Positions 23,801 to 35,491 of a stretch of 64,000 bases of DNA are shown in pieces. Origin of the DNA: Jacaranda mimosifolia (Eukaryota; Streptophyta; Magnoliopsida; Lamiales; Bignoniaceae); assembly GCA_018894105.1 (NCBI GenBank), contig CM032119.1, forward strand, positions 13,161,246 through 13,225,245, read 5' to 3'. Position 1 is the stretch's first letter; every line of letters begins with the position of its first letter. A program made the translations under genes and the position numbers. Below the pieces are notes generated by a model. It was not told where the DNA came from and made no database searches. It saw only the letters and a program-made list of their open reading frames with translations.

Positions 23801-26800
23801 ATGTTAGGCATGAAGTACGAGATAGAAAAATTCAATGGGAATAATGATTTTGGGCTGTAGAAAATGAAGGTTCATGCCCTCCTGTGTCAACAAGATTTAT
23901 AGAGAGCATTAAAGGGCAGAGATTTCTTGCCAAAAATGCTAACCGACGAAAAGAAGGATGAATTCATGGCGAAGGCTTATGGCACTCTGGTGTTATCATT
24001 GGCGGATAACGTACTGAGAGAGGTTGCCACAGAAAGTACACCAGTGGATTTGTGGAAGAAGCTGGAGAGTCTATATATGACTAAGTCCCTGACAAATCGT
24101 TGTATTTGAAATAACGGTTATACACATTAAGAATGAAGGAAGGTACATCTATTACTTAGCATATTGATTTTTTCAATAAAATGATTATGGATCTTGCTAG
24201 TATAGATGTTAAAATTGAAGATGAAGACCAATCGTTGATTATCTTTTGTTCTCTGCCTAAATCTTGTGTGCACTTGGTTACTACTTTATTTTACGGAAAG
24301 GATACAATTTCAATGGAGGATGTGAAGGCCTCATTGAATTCCAACAAGTTAAGAAAACATATCTTGGGCTACAACGATGGTGAAAATGGGAAAGGATTGG
24401 TGGCGAAAGGGAAACTAAGATAAAGGGGAAGGAGTAGAGGCCAATCGAAGTCCCAAACCAAGCCTAGAAATGATGACAGGTGTTTTAGGTACAGTGGAAA
24501 GGGGCATTGGAAATGAAATTATTTAGAATGAGGAAAGGCAAAGGATGCAGGTGAAACTTCTTATCAGAAACGGGATGATATCGCAGGAATTGTTGAGGAT
24601 AAGTTTGATGGTGGGCTTGTTCTCACTGTTGCTGAAACTTTACTAAGCTCTGAATGGATTTCGGATAGTGGTTGTTCCTACCAAATGTGCCCACGAGAAG
24701 ATTGGTTTACCATATACCAGAAATATGATGGTGGTAAAGTGCTTATGGGAAACGATGCTTCTTGCAGAGTTGTAGGAATTGGCTCAGTTTGTATCAGAAT
24801 GCATGATGGCATAGTAAGGACCTTGACAAATATGCATCATGTTCAAGATATGAAGAAAAATCTGATATCGATGGGTACTTTAGAGAAGAATAGTTGTGAA
24901 TACAGAGCTCCAGATGGAGTTCTGTAGGTTTCCATAGGTGCATTGCTTATCATGAAGGGAGACAAGCGGAACGGTCTTTACATATTGTAGGGAAACACGG
25001 TTTATGGTACTGCAGCACTTTCTTCATCAATCAATGATACTACGAGACTATGGCATATGCGGCTTGGGCATATAAGTGAGAATGGAATGTCAGAACTGAG
25101 CAAACGAGGTTTGCTTTGCAGAAAGAATACTGGAGAGCTAGATTTCTACAAGCAATGTGTGCTGGGCAAGCAACACAAGATGAAATTCAGCACTGCAGTT
25201 CATAGGACCAAGGGCACCTTGAATTACATTTACTCATATCTTTGGGGGCCTTCTTAGGTTCCTTCAAAATAAGGTGCAAGGTACATGCTGACATTCATAG
25301 ATGATTTCTCACGGAGAGTATGGGTATACATGCTAAAGCATAAGAATGAGGTGTTCGTCAACATGGAAATCTTTAATCGAGAAGCAAATAGAAAAGGAGA
25401 TAAAGCGCTTGAGGATTGACAATGGATTGGAGTTCTGCAACAAGATATTTTAGGAATTTTGCGATAAGGAATGAATTGTGAGGCATTGCACAGTTGTACA
25501 TACACCATAGCAGAATGGAGTTGTAGAACAAATGAACAGGATTATCTTAGAAAGAGCTAGATGTATGCTCTTTAACGCGGATTGTCTAAGGATTTTTGGG
25601 CAGAAGCGATTAACAGTGCGTGTCATTAGGTGAATAGGTCACCATCAACTGCTTTGGACTACAAGATACCAATGAAAGTTTGGTATGGGTCTCTTGCTGA
25701 TTACTCAAATCTGAAAGTATTTAGGTGTCCAGCTTATGCTCATGTTCGGGATAGGAAGCTTGAGCCAAAGGCGAAGAAGTGCATATTCCTAGGCTATGCA
25801 GATGTAGTCAAAAGTTATCATTTGTGGTGTAATTATGACAAGTGTTCCAAGATGATTATCAGCAGGGACGTGACATTTGATGAGTCTGCAATTATGAAGA
25901 AGGTGGAGCATCCCGAAAGTGGTCAACAAGGCATTAAGGAGAAGGTAGAGTTTGAATTTGACACTCCGCAAGTTTCAAAGGGGAAACAAAAAGTGGTAAA
26001 TGAAGCTAGTGAAAGCACATTATCACCTAATTAACAGCAGAAAAATGAACCACTACAAAGGCATCGGTTGGCTCGCAATAGGGAAAGGAGGCAGATCAAA
26101 CCACCACAACGGTTTACATACTTAGATATGGTAGCTTATACTTTGAGTTCAGCCGAAGAGTTTGTAAGAGATGATCTAGTCTCATACAAAGAGGTCATTC
26201 CAAGCCAGATTCTGATAAATGGGTTGCAGCTATGAGTGAAGAGATGAAGTCTCTACACAAGAATAGCATATGGGAGCTAGCCGATGTACCCTAAGGGCAG
26301 AAGATTGTAGGTTGCAAATGGATCTACAAGAAAAAAGGAAGGGATTCTGGTGTTGAGGATGCTAGATACAAGGTACGATTGGTTGCTAAAGGTTTTACTC
26401 AAACAGAGGGAGATGACTTTCATGAAGTGTTCTCTCCAATTGTAAAACATACTTTCATTTATGTTTTACTTGCCATGGTTGCTCTATTTGATATGGAGCT
26501 GGAGCAGATTGGTGTAAAAACAGCGTTTCTGCATGATGAGTTGGAGGAACAAATCTACATGAGCCAACCAGAGGGATTCGTTGTTTTTAGAAAACAAAAT
26601 CAAGCATGTCTTTTGAAGAGGTCATTATATGGCTTGAAACAGTCTCCCAGGCCGTGGTATAAAAGGTTTGATGCTTTTATTACCAAAATAGGATATACAA
26701 GAAGCAAACTTGATTGTTGCGTATATTATAAAATTTGTAGTGATAGTCTTCTCATATATTTGTTGTTATACGTTGATGATATGTTGATTGCCTCTAGAAA

Positions 26801-27742
26801 CATATCTGAGACCAACCAATTAAAAGTTCAGTTGAGTGAAGAATTTGAGATGAAAGATTTAGACGGTGCAAAGAAGATATTGGGCATGGAGATCATCCGG
26901 GACAAACATGCAGGAATGTTGTACTTGTCTCAACAACATTACATTGAGAAAGTACTTGAGCGATTTGGGATGGATAAGTCCAAGCCAGTTAGTAAGCCAC
27001 TTGCAGCACATTTCAGGCTCTCATCAAATCTATCACTGAGTACTTAGGAAGAGGTGGAGCAAATGTATAATGTGTCGCATGCTAGTGCAGTGGGTAGCTT
27101 GATGTATGCCATGGTGTGCACTAGGCCAGACATTTCACACACAGTCAGTATTGTGAGCAGATACATGTATAAGCCAGGAAAGACTCATTGGCAAGCTGTG
27201 AAATAGATCATGAGGTATCTGAGAAGCTCTGCAAACAGATGTTTGAGGTATACTCAATTGAATTCTACTACTAGAATTATTGGCTATGTGGATACGGATT
27301 ATGCCGGAGATTTGGACAAAAAAAGGTCCACGACGGGCTATGTGTTTTGTGTATCAAGTTGTATGGTTAGCTGGAAGGCAACTTTGCAATCATCAGTTGC
27401 ATTGTCCACAATAGAAGCTGAGTAGATGGCTTTGGCTAAAGGCGTCAAGGAAGGCATTTGGCTAAAGAGATTGATCGATGATATAGGTATGACTGCTGAG
27501 ATCACTAAGGAATTTTGTGGCAGTCCGAGTGCCATACACTTGTTAAAGAATAAACATTTCATGAGAGAACAAAGCACATAGATGTGAGGTATCACTTTGT
27601 CCGAGATATAGTGTCTCAAGGGGTCATGTTGGTTGACAAGGTTGGGACTAAGGATAATCCGGCAGACATGTTGATTAAGGCTGTTCCAGGAATCAAATTT
27701 GAGTATTGCTTGGACTTAGTTAATGTTTGCAAACTCAGATGA
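23801..27742 (+). pseudogene. Ty1/copia gag-pol polyprotein, decayed but nearly full length
   Basis: Starts at ATG 23801 and ends at TGA 27740-27742, spanning gag, CCHC knuckle, protease, integrase, reverse transcriptase and RNase H in copia order. Visible landmarks: zinc knuckle at 24481-24526 with its second and fourth Cys positions now Tyr and a stop inside; protease DSG at 24664-24672; GAG-pre-integrase LWHMRLGH near 25047; integrase with FIDDFSR near 25294 and a PQQNGVVEQMN-type segment near 25505-25535; reverse transcriptase core VKTAFLHDELEEQIYMSQPEG; the catalytic YVDD intact at 26769-26780; RNase H with DADYAG-like DTDYAG near 27292. Several Trp or Arg codons are now stops, and frame changes occur near 24.1, 25.4, 26.0-26.3 and 27.56 kb. 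Dead as a polyprotein. Confidence 0.93.
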
Positions 27743-27792
27743 CAGGCCCTTTTGGGAGTAGGGACAAAGAAAAATGATGGTCAATTTCAAGT

Positions 27793-27805
27793 TAAGATGG
27801 AGAAT
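27793..27805 (+). promoter_or_regulatory. Polypurine tract
   Basis: AAGATGGAGAAT directly precedes the 3' LTR start at 27806, the normal site of plus-strand priming. Confidence 0.65.
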
Positions 27806-28444
27806 TGTTGATTTTGCCTTGAAATTTGGGGCTTAATTGACAAAGAACAGAAGAAATTGAGAGAATCGATCGAAATAGGCACGAGAAGCACACCCCGACG
27901 TGCGTTGGTAGGATGCCACACCCCGGGGCGCAAGGATGTGAGCGCCATGGTGCCCAGCAGGACAAGAAACAGGAAAAAACACACCTTGTGCACCCGGTGT
28001 GTAGTGAACAGTAACTTTGTAGCGGGGCGCAAGTTTTTTGTGCCCGTCACAAACTTTCTGCCCAACATTCGATTTTTTTGGCACAAGTCAGTTTTGTGCA
28101 CGCCAGGGCGCAAGTCATGCGCACCCTGGCGCACGGTGGATGCCCACTTCACCTAGGACTCTACTTCGTGGGTATTTAATTAGTTTTCTTCCAAGACAAA
28201 CAGACGAGACACATACACGATAGATTCTAACTGCTTTTGAGATAGTTTCTCGACACAAAGTTTAGAACGAGGGTATTAGGTGTTCTCGTGAGATTTGTGG
28301 TATTTAAGTTTGTACTTGCATTTTGATTTGAGATCAATGAAATTCATTTTCTTTGTTGGGTGGATTAGACATATAGCCAAACCACGTTAAATCTCGTTGT
28401 TACTTTACATTGAATTACTTTACTATTATTTCATAGTTTTAACA
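27806..28444 (+). mobile_element. 3' LTR of Ty1/copia element, family B
   Basis: A 639 bp copy of the 23098-23755 repeat, with intact TGTTG start and TAACA end. It retains more CG dinucleotides in the GC-rich block (about 27880-28150) than the 5' copy. Both-strand open frames of 60-120 codons here are non-genic. Confidence 0.88.
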
Positions 28445-28838
28445 ATAGATCCTCCTGGAATTCAATAAAAACCAAATGGGCCCTTAGGAACTAACACTTT
28501 CTAATTCTTAAAAGAAAAACAAGATAGATTATTCAATGTAATGAAGGAGACAAGCCTTGTTTTTCCTTGAAAATAATGAAGAGTATAGTAAATTAACCGA
28601 TTGTAAGCACTTAGAAAGGCAAAATCAGAATCTGTTTTTCCTTTAGGTAAAGCATTCTGCATTCAAGTTATGATGTTAACTTAAACATATATATATATAT
28701 ATACACATTTATTAAAGCATATAAAAAATAATAGTCTCAAAGAAATTGATCTTCTATAATTAACTTGAGTAAAACAAAAATACAAACTAATGTGCTGCCA
28801 AATTATATACATACAAAGAGGAAAACTAAAACCTTAAC
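28445..28838. other. Unassigned stretch between two LTR elements
   Basis: No coding or repeat structure recognised except (AT)n at about 28686-28704. Confidence 0.4.
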
Positions 28839-28933
28839 TATTATAAATATTAGTAGTGCCCCAATCTATTATACATATAATTCAAAGCACAAAAGTAACA
28901 ATTACCATGCAATGTAAATTTAATTAAATTTGA
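28839..28933 (-). mobile_element. Family A copia LTR fragment, part 1
   Basis: Matches the terminal part of the LTR at 2896-3915: TATTATAAATATTAGTAGTGC here against TGTTATAAATATTAGAAGTGC there, then AAGCACAA and CATGCAAT blocks in the same order. It is interrupted by the Mutator-like element and resumes at 30587. Confidence 0.7.
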
Positions 28934-30586
28934 GGGGAAAATACAAAATTGGTCCTGTAACGTGACCCTACTTGCAAAGTGGGATTTTAACTTTTCGGGC
29001 TACGAAATTGATACATCACCTTGAAAATTTTGGCAATTTAAGGACAAATTGGGCCTGAATTATAATTGTGAGTAGCTCGTGTTTACGTGGGAGCTGATTT
29101 GGCACCACGTTAGTCCAGACATTCTCCTCTCTACTACATGACGTATGACGTGGCTATTAAACCTACCACATCAACATAATCATGTAAATAAAAAATATAA
29201 AACAAACAAAAAAATAAGTTTATAAATATAAAATTAAAAAAAGACAAAAATAATAAAAATGAATACATACAAACACATATACATACATACACATATATAT
29301 AAATTCTAAATACATAAATATATATAATATATAAAAACCCCACCCCTCGCCCCCCGCTCCCTATGGCTGCCATGGCCAAGCGACTGGCTGGCAGATTTGG
29401 CATCTCCAGATCTGCCCAGTGCAGGTGGCCACCAAGCCAGGCGGGGGCGGCCATATAGGCCAGCGGCAGCCTGGCGCAATGGCACATGCGACCATTGGCC
29501 AAGCGAAGGCTGGTCCAAGCAGCCGCTTGGCCCAGGCGGCAGGCAAACACCGCAAGCCCAAGGGAAGGGGGTGTTGTTGGGTTGGGGGCACGGGAGCTGG
29601 AAAGACGACGCTTGGGGGTTTTTTCTTTCTTTTTTTTTAATTTTTTATTATTTTTGTTGTTGTTGTTGTTATATTTGAATTCATTTATTTATATTTAATT
29701 AAATTATTTTACAATATTTATGTTTTTAATATTATTGCATAATTTATAATTATATAATTAAGAGGATGAACTTAAAATTTTATTTTATTATATTTGAGTT
29801 AATAAATAAAATATATTTATACTAAATTGGACTATTTTAGATATATTATGATTTTAATATTACTATGTAATTTTAACTTATATAGTTAAGAGGATAGACT
29901 TAAATTTTTATAGTTTAATTTAATAAATGAATTCAACAAAATTTAATTATATTTTAGATATATTTATTATTTTAATATTATTAAAAATATAACTAATAAT
30001 TATTAAAATTATATGGCTTAAAGTGATAAATTATATTTTTTTAAAAATTTAGATGATAAATTCGTATCAAATAAAATCTTATAAATTTGAAGGATATTTG
30101 ATATTCTAAATTTTAATGTGTAAGTTTTAATTTTTTTTAAATTCAATTGGAATTAATTTGATGATTTGGCAAGTGAGATATATTTGTGTATGTATGTACA
30201 TATGTAATATACATATAAGTATATAAATTATTTTTTAAGATTTGTCTTTTTCTATTTTTTGCTTTTTCTAGTTTTTTCGCATTTGTTTTTTTGGTTTTTT
30301 GTGTAATTTATTTGTTCTTTTTTTTTTCCCAAGTGTAATAAATGTGCTGGTGTGGTAGGTTGAATTGCCACATCATACGCCATGCAGGAAAGAGAAGAAT
30401 GTCTGGACTGATGTGGTGCCAAATCAGCTATCGCGTAGACACTGGCCGCTCACAATTATAATTCGAGCCTAATTTGTCCTTAAATTGCCAAATTTTTAAA
30501 AATGATGTATCGATTTTGCGGCCCAAAAAGTTAAAGTCCTACTTTACCAATAGGGTCAAATTACATGACTAATTTTGTATTTTCTC
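28934..30586. mobile_element. Non-autonomous Mutator-like element (MULE), 1.65 kb
   Basis: Flanked by direct repeats TTAAATTTGA (28924-28933 and 30587-30596); MULEs make 8-11 bp target copies. The left end GGGGAAAATACAAAATTGG and the inverted right end GAGAAAATACAAAATTAG start imperfect inverted repeats of about 240 bp (to about 29173 and from about 30347), another MULE hallmark. Matching inner blocks include GTCCAGACATTCT and the ATGRCGTATGAYGTGGC segment. No transposase is present. A GC-rich core at about 29335-29610 contrasts sharply with AT-rich arms. It inserted into a copia LTR fragment whose halves join cleanly when it is removed. Confidence 0.85.
29335..29610. other. GC-rich core of the MULE, possible captured gene fragment
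   Basis: About 275 bp of high-GC sequence open in several frames on both strands (for example 29397-29640 plus and 29591-29306 minus), which is expected of GC-rich DNA and is not proof of coding. I recognise no protein family in any frame. Position and composition fit Pack-MULE gene capture, but an intrinsic element sequence is equally possible because two other islands of like character occur at 1705-1835 and 54050-54260. Confidence 0.5.
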
Positions 30587-31165
30587 TTAAATTTGAAATG
30601 AAGTATGTTTGTAAATAAAAAGATATTATATATATATATATATGTATATCTTAACACAAAATATATGACAAAATATAGCAAATGAAATTAAAACTGAGTA
30701 CAAAATTCAAACGAGAAGTTGAATGTATGATCGAAAAGAAAAAACGCAGCGAGTCGAGGCCAACAGCTTCTTTAAAGTTTTATCCGCCTCTTACTAATGC
30801 CCAAGAACTACTGACGAACAACCTCCCAAGATACAACAACTCTGAACAACCAAAGGCAGCACTCATATTGGCCAAATCTCCAAATTGAGCTAATTTGAAC
30901 CTCTCTACGTAATGATGTATGTATGCGAATATGAATGCCTAGGACATTAATATATTAAAATGCTTGTATGAATTTTTTTTATTGAAGTCACACTAGACAA
31001 CACCTATATTTATAGGACCTAAATGCCTATTCCTATAAGACATGACCTTAGATCTATCAGACTAAATAAAGGTTATGATCTTTGTTTTGAATTTTAAATT
31101 ACAACATTGGTTGCAACTCTTTTAAGAAATTGGACATGACTATTAGAGAAATAATTTCGGTCTCA
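30587..31165 (-). mobile_element. Family A copia LTR fragment, part 2
   Basis: Continues the LTR interrupted at 28933 and follows 2990-3565 closely (shared AACACARAATATA, GACATGACC, CAACTCTTTTAAGAAATTGG blocks). It stops at about 31165 in an A-rich run that grades into the trinucleotide repeat, so the LTR start, polypurine tract and internal region are missing. The plus-strand open frame 30682-30888 is LTR sequence. Confidence 0.75.
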
Positions 31166-31195
31166 AAACTCCAAAAAAAATAAAATAAAATAAAA

Positions 31196-31196
<1 letters not shown>

Positions 31197-31270
<74 letters not shown>
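31197..31270. repeat. (AAT)n/(ATT)n palindromic microsatellite
   Basis: About 34 bp of AAT repeats run directly into about 38 bp of ATT repeats, so the tract is an almost perfect inverted repeat able to form a long AT hairpin. It marks the truncation point of the LTR fragment. Confidence 0.9.
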
Positions 31271-31271
<1 letters not shown>

Positions 31272-32439
31272 GTATTAAATCAAAAAGAAGCTCAAAAATA
31301 TATATAATATTGTTTAAGAAATTCTTGTTGCGTATACAAAAAATAATAAATAGAGATAAAACTACAAAAATTATATAACACATCAAAATAGGATATTTTA
31401 GAGAAACTTTGGTTCTATGATTAATCAAATAAAAATGATTTATAATGAATAAATAAAACTAAATTAATTAATAAAAATGAAAAAATAAATTAAAAAGTAG
31501 TTCTTAAAACCAAGTAAATCTGAAAAGGGGAAAACTGGTGCATATATGTATATGTATATAAATTATGTACATATTATTTACACATGGTAACTTGAAAAAT
31601 ATTGAATTAATTTGATAAAGGAAAAATAAGCACAAAACCCACGATAAAATAATGAAAGTGAAAATATAATAATTTTTAAAAATAACTATCTTTCAAATAT
31701 GATATTTATGGTTCAAAATAGGGAAGAAAAACATATGAATTTAGAGAATATTGAATAGAAAGATTCACCCAACAAAGAGGAACTATAATGAAGTACAAAC
31801 TAAACCAAATTACTATAATTGACAAAAGAAGAAGAAGAAGAAGAAGAAGAAGGAGAAGAAGAATAGAAAAAAAAAAAAGAACAAAACTTGCAACTTAAAG
31901 AAGTACCTTATACATCCTGGTAAAGATTCAAAACTCCCAAATGACAAAGTGAATGTGGAAATGAAGGGAAAAAAACAAAAATAAGGTGGTTTGCAAGTAA
32001 TTAAAAAGAAGAATGCATTGTAATCTTTTAGATTTATCACTATTAAAGGTAGGATACCTATTTACAAACTACTCTGATATCTTTTATTATCAACAAAATA
32101 TTTATTCATCACATATTCAGATACATAAAAGAAAGAAAGAAAAAAGAGATTTAAATTATAATTGAGCAACAAATGCATCAATACATGATGTTACGCTCTC
32201 ATGCATGTATTAAGAATGGATCAATATAAAAATAAAAAATATATAAATGTATATACATGGTGTAATGAACGTTCACTTGAGTGTTTAGGATGAAAGAGAT
32301 TTTATCAGGGTTACCTTAACGAAGAAGATGAAGAAAATAGAGGGGATAAAAAGAAAAAAAAATCCTTTTTTGGTAGTACAGAAAAATAAGAAATGATTTG
32401 TTTTATATAATGGAATATATAGAATAATTTTTTTTGTAG
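31271..32439. other. AT-rich intergenic stretch with (GAA)n
   Basis: No gene. It contains (GAA)n at 31826-31864 with one interruption; the minus-strand frame across it encodes only Phe-rich sequence. Confidence 0.4.
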
Positions 32440-33225
32440 GAGTACCTAATTTGGTGCTCATAAAATATCTTTTGAAGTTTAAACTTATCAGTTGAGATAA
32501 AAATTTATGATTATGAATATTTTGAATTATTTAATGAGATAAAAATATATGATTTAATTTTTGGATAAACATGAAGCCATGTTTTAGTTATAATAGATAA
32601 GTTGATTATATTAAAATAAAAATAAGAAAAATTAAATTAACAACCAATGAGATTTTTCTTAATTTAATTAACAAACTCAAAATACTAAAATTCAGAATTT
32701 GATTAAAATTGCACAATTGTGGGTTCACACTATTGTGTTATATATAGTAGTATAGATATAAAATTGTACTACAAATAATGTAGAAATAAAATATAAAAAG
32801 AATTATTATAGAATAACAAAATTTTATACAAATCAAATGAAATATTTATCTATTTAATCTTGTGATAAATTAAATTTATAAGATAGAATTTGTGATAAGA
32901 GTAGTTAATATGGTATTTATAAAACATTTTTTAAATCATAAACTTATTTAGTGAGATAAAAATATAACTATAGATTTTTTTGAATTATCTTATGAGATAG
33001 AAATCTATATTGTAATTTTGGATCAATACAACAAAATATTTTAGTTATAACAGATAAGTTGATCGTATTAAAATGAAATATAAAAATAAATAAATAACCA
33101 GCGAAAAATTTTCAACTAAATTAAAAAACTCAAAAATCTAAAAATTTGACATTTGGTGAAACTTGCACAATTAGGATTAAAATTGCACGATCATGGTCCA
33201 ACAATGTTGTGTTATATATAATAGT
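32440..33225. repeat. Two diverged direct copies of an AT-rich unit
   Basis: About 32450-32760 and about 32925-33225 share, in order, AAACTTAT, GAGATAAAAAT, TTTTAGTTATAA(T/C)AGATAAGTTGAT, a TTGCACAATT block and the ending GTGTTATATATA(G)TA. Period about 470 bp. The end motif TAGTAGTATAGATATAAA recurs at 32745 and 35200, suggesting repeated ends of one element family. No coding content. Confidence 0.55.
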
Positions 33226-34971
33226 ACTGGCATTATCCCCGTGCCATGCACGGATCTTTAAAATCACTATATATTAATGTAATTTTTTAATTATAAATAT
33301 AAATAAAATAATAATATAGAAATAAAAATATCACAAAATGTTCAACTAATTAGTAAAATTAAATTTAAAGCTTTAAAATTTAGTATTTAAAAGCTTGGAG
33401 CGTATAAAGACATTTCAAATGTATGACGTCATAAAAAATAAATTTCAAGATTATTTAGCGAGAAATTAAAAAATTCGAAACTTTCAAAAGATAAAAGTCT
33501 ATGAATATGATTATACACTTTATTAAAAAGAAGAAAATATTATGCAATCAAAAACTAATTGCTTTCAAAAATAAAAATATATGAGAAGCATATAGGACAC
33601 AAGATTGTGGTTTAAAAGTTGGAAAAAAAATTAAAAATTATAACACTTTAAGATTAGTTTAGATTTAAAAGACGATAAGTACAAATTAAGTTAAAATATA
33701 AAGAAATAAATAGTATATTGTCTAGCAAGAATTTAAAGAAATCTTTTTTAATTTCAATTTTTGATTAAAAATTAATAAGCCAAGATAAATCTATGATAGT
33801 GAAGATAAAAAAAAGTTAAAAATCAAACTAAATATATAAAATAATTATAAATTTGAAATCAATATTAGTAGATAAGTCAATATAAACCTTTTAATTTGAC
33901 TCATAAGTTAATTATTGAATAATTAAGTGAAGAAAAGAGTTTGGCAATATAAAGTTAAAATTATAGTAAATTGAAAGTAATTATAAACTCAAAATTGATC
34001 TTAAAATAGGAATTAGTAACAAGATTTGAGGATGAAATTAGAATGTAAAACAAAATATAGAAAAAATAAATTATTATGTTCATTCTCAAATTTTTTATAT
34101 AAATATAATTGAATTTTCATATTATATTTCGAAAATAGCATAAAAAAGTGAATAATCAAAAAGTTGTTGATCTTTCAAACAATCAAAATTTAAAAAATAA
34201 AAAATAAAAAATAAAATTAGATACATATTTTGATGGATTAAATAATTGCCAATGTCATAAATTTAAAAAAAACAATGGGTGTATTTTTTTATTGAAACAA
34301 CCATCTTATGATTTTTTTTAAGTAGATAAAAAAAAAGATCTAAGAATATTTATTGGTGAAGTAATATATAAAATTTTTAAAAAATGTTCGAATTATAAAT
34401 ACTTAGACATACATAATTACATATATATATGAATAAAAAATAAAAATTAAATGACATACTTTTAATATTATAAATATTCAAAAAACTAAAATAAATTTTA
34501 AAAATATTAAAACCAAAGAATAGATCTCATCGTATAAAATTATAAACTTAGATGAAAAAAAGAAAAGAAAAGAGAACTTAAAAATAAATTACAAAACTTA
34601 ACAAATAAATTAATAACTTGATTCAAAGAATGAGTAAAAGGATACTAAATGTATAACAATTTAAATAAAATAAAAAATCAAATGAAAAAATTTATCAATA
34701 ATTAAAGAAAAAAATGTAACTAATAATAACGAAACAAAATTAAAGAAATATTAAGAGTGATTAATATATCTCATCTCATAAAATTATAAAATTAAATAAA
34801 CAAAAATAAAATTCAAAATAAATAAATGAATTGATAACTTAAACTAAATAATAAAAAAAACAAATATAAATGTTTACAAATTTAATACCAATAAAAGCTA
34901 AATGATATACTTTATTTATTTTTGAAAAGAAAATTATAGCATTAAAATTTGAAAAATCCCTTCCATCATTT

Positions 34972-35006
<35 letters not shown>

Positions 35007-35215
35007 AATAAATAAAATAAAATAAAATAATTGAACAATAAAATCAAATAAACAATAAATAATTTGAAGAATGAAATAAAGAGGCACACAAAGTGGTAGA
35101 GAAATAATGCTAGGAAATAAAGAGGCACACAATGAATAGAGTAAAAAAAAAACTAGAAACTAAGAATATTAAAGAAATGGCTTTCGAAACACTCTATACA
35201 TAGTAGTATAGATAT
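33226..35215. repeat. Unclassified about 2 kb AT-rich repeat with hairpin start
   Basis: Begins just before CCGTGCCATGCACGG (33239-33253), a 6 bp stem with 3-base loop, and ends at TAGTAGTATAGATATAAA (about 35203). The interior is extremely AT-rich and contains (AC)n at 34973-35003. No open frame of substance; the Cys-Val repeats encoded across the AC tract are artefacts. The CCGTGC-N-GCACGG motif is common in plant repeats, but I cannot assign a superfamily. Confidence 0.4.
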
Positions 35216-35491
35216 AAATTAGTTATTAAATATAATAGAAAAATAATGAAAAACTTATCAAATTATAGAGTTAAAGTGATCAAGGAATATTTTACATATT
35301 GAGGGTAGAGATGGAAGAGATTTTGTAGATAATAAGCAATCAGTTTTTGATACTAGAGATAAACAAAGAATAATTTGTTCTAATCAATAAAATGATTTAA
35401 AAAAATCTAGATATCTTTTTGGTTGTAAAATATTTTCTTTCTTTCTTTTTTGATAAAATATACAATCATATTCATAAGCTTTCACTTTGGA

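Noticed and set aside
23093..28449. 5 bp target duplication for the family B copia element
   Set aside because: The flanks AAAAC and ATAGA do not match; decay or recombination may have removed it, so none is claimed.
29134..29698. Overlapping open frames of 70-138 codons on both strands
   Set aside because: GC-rich MULE core has few stops in any frame; no protein family is recognisable and no frame is favoured.
31099..32040. Poly-Asn/Leu and poly-Phe frames on the minus strand
   Set aside because: Products of trinucleotide repeats (AAT/ATT and GAA).
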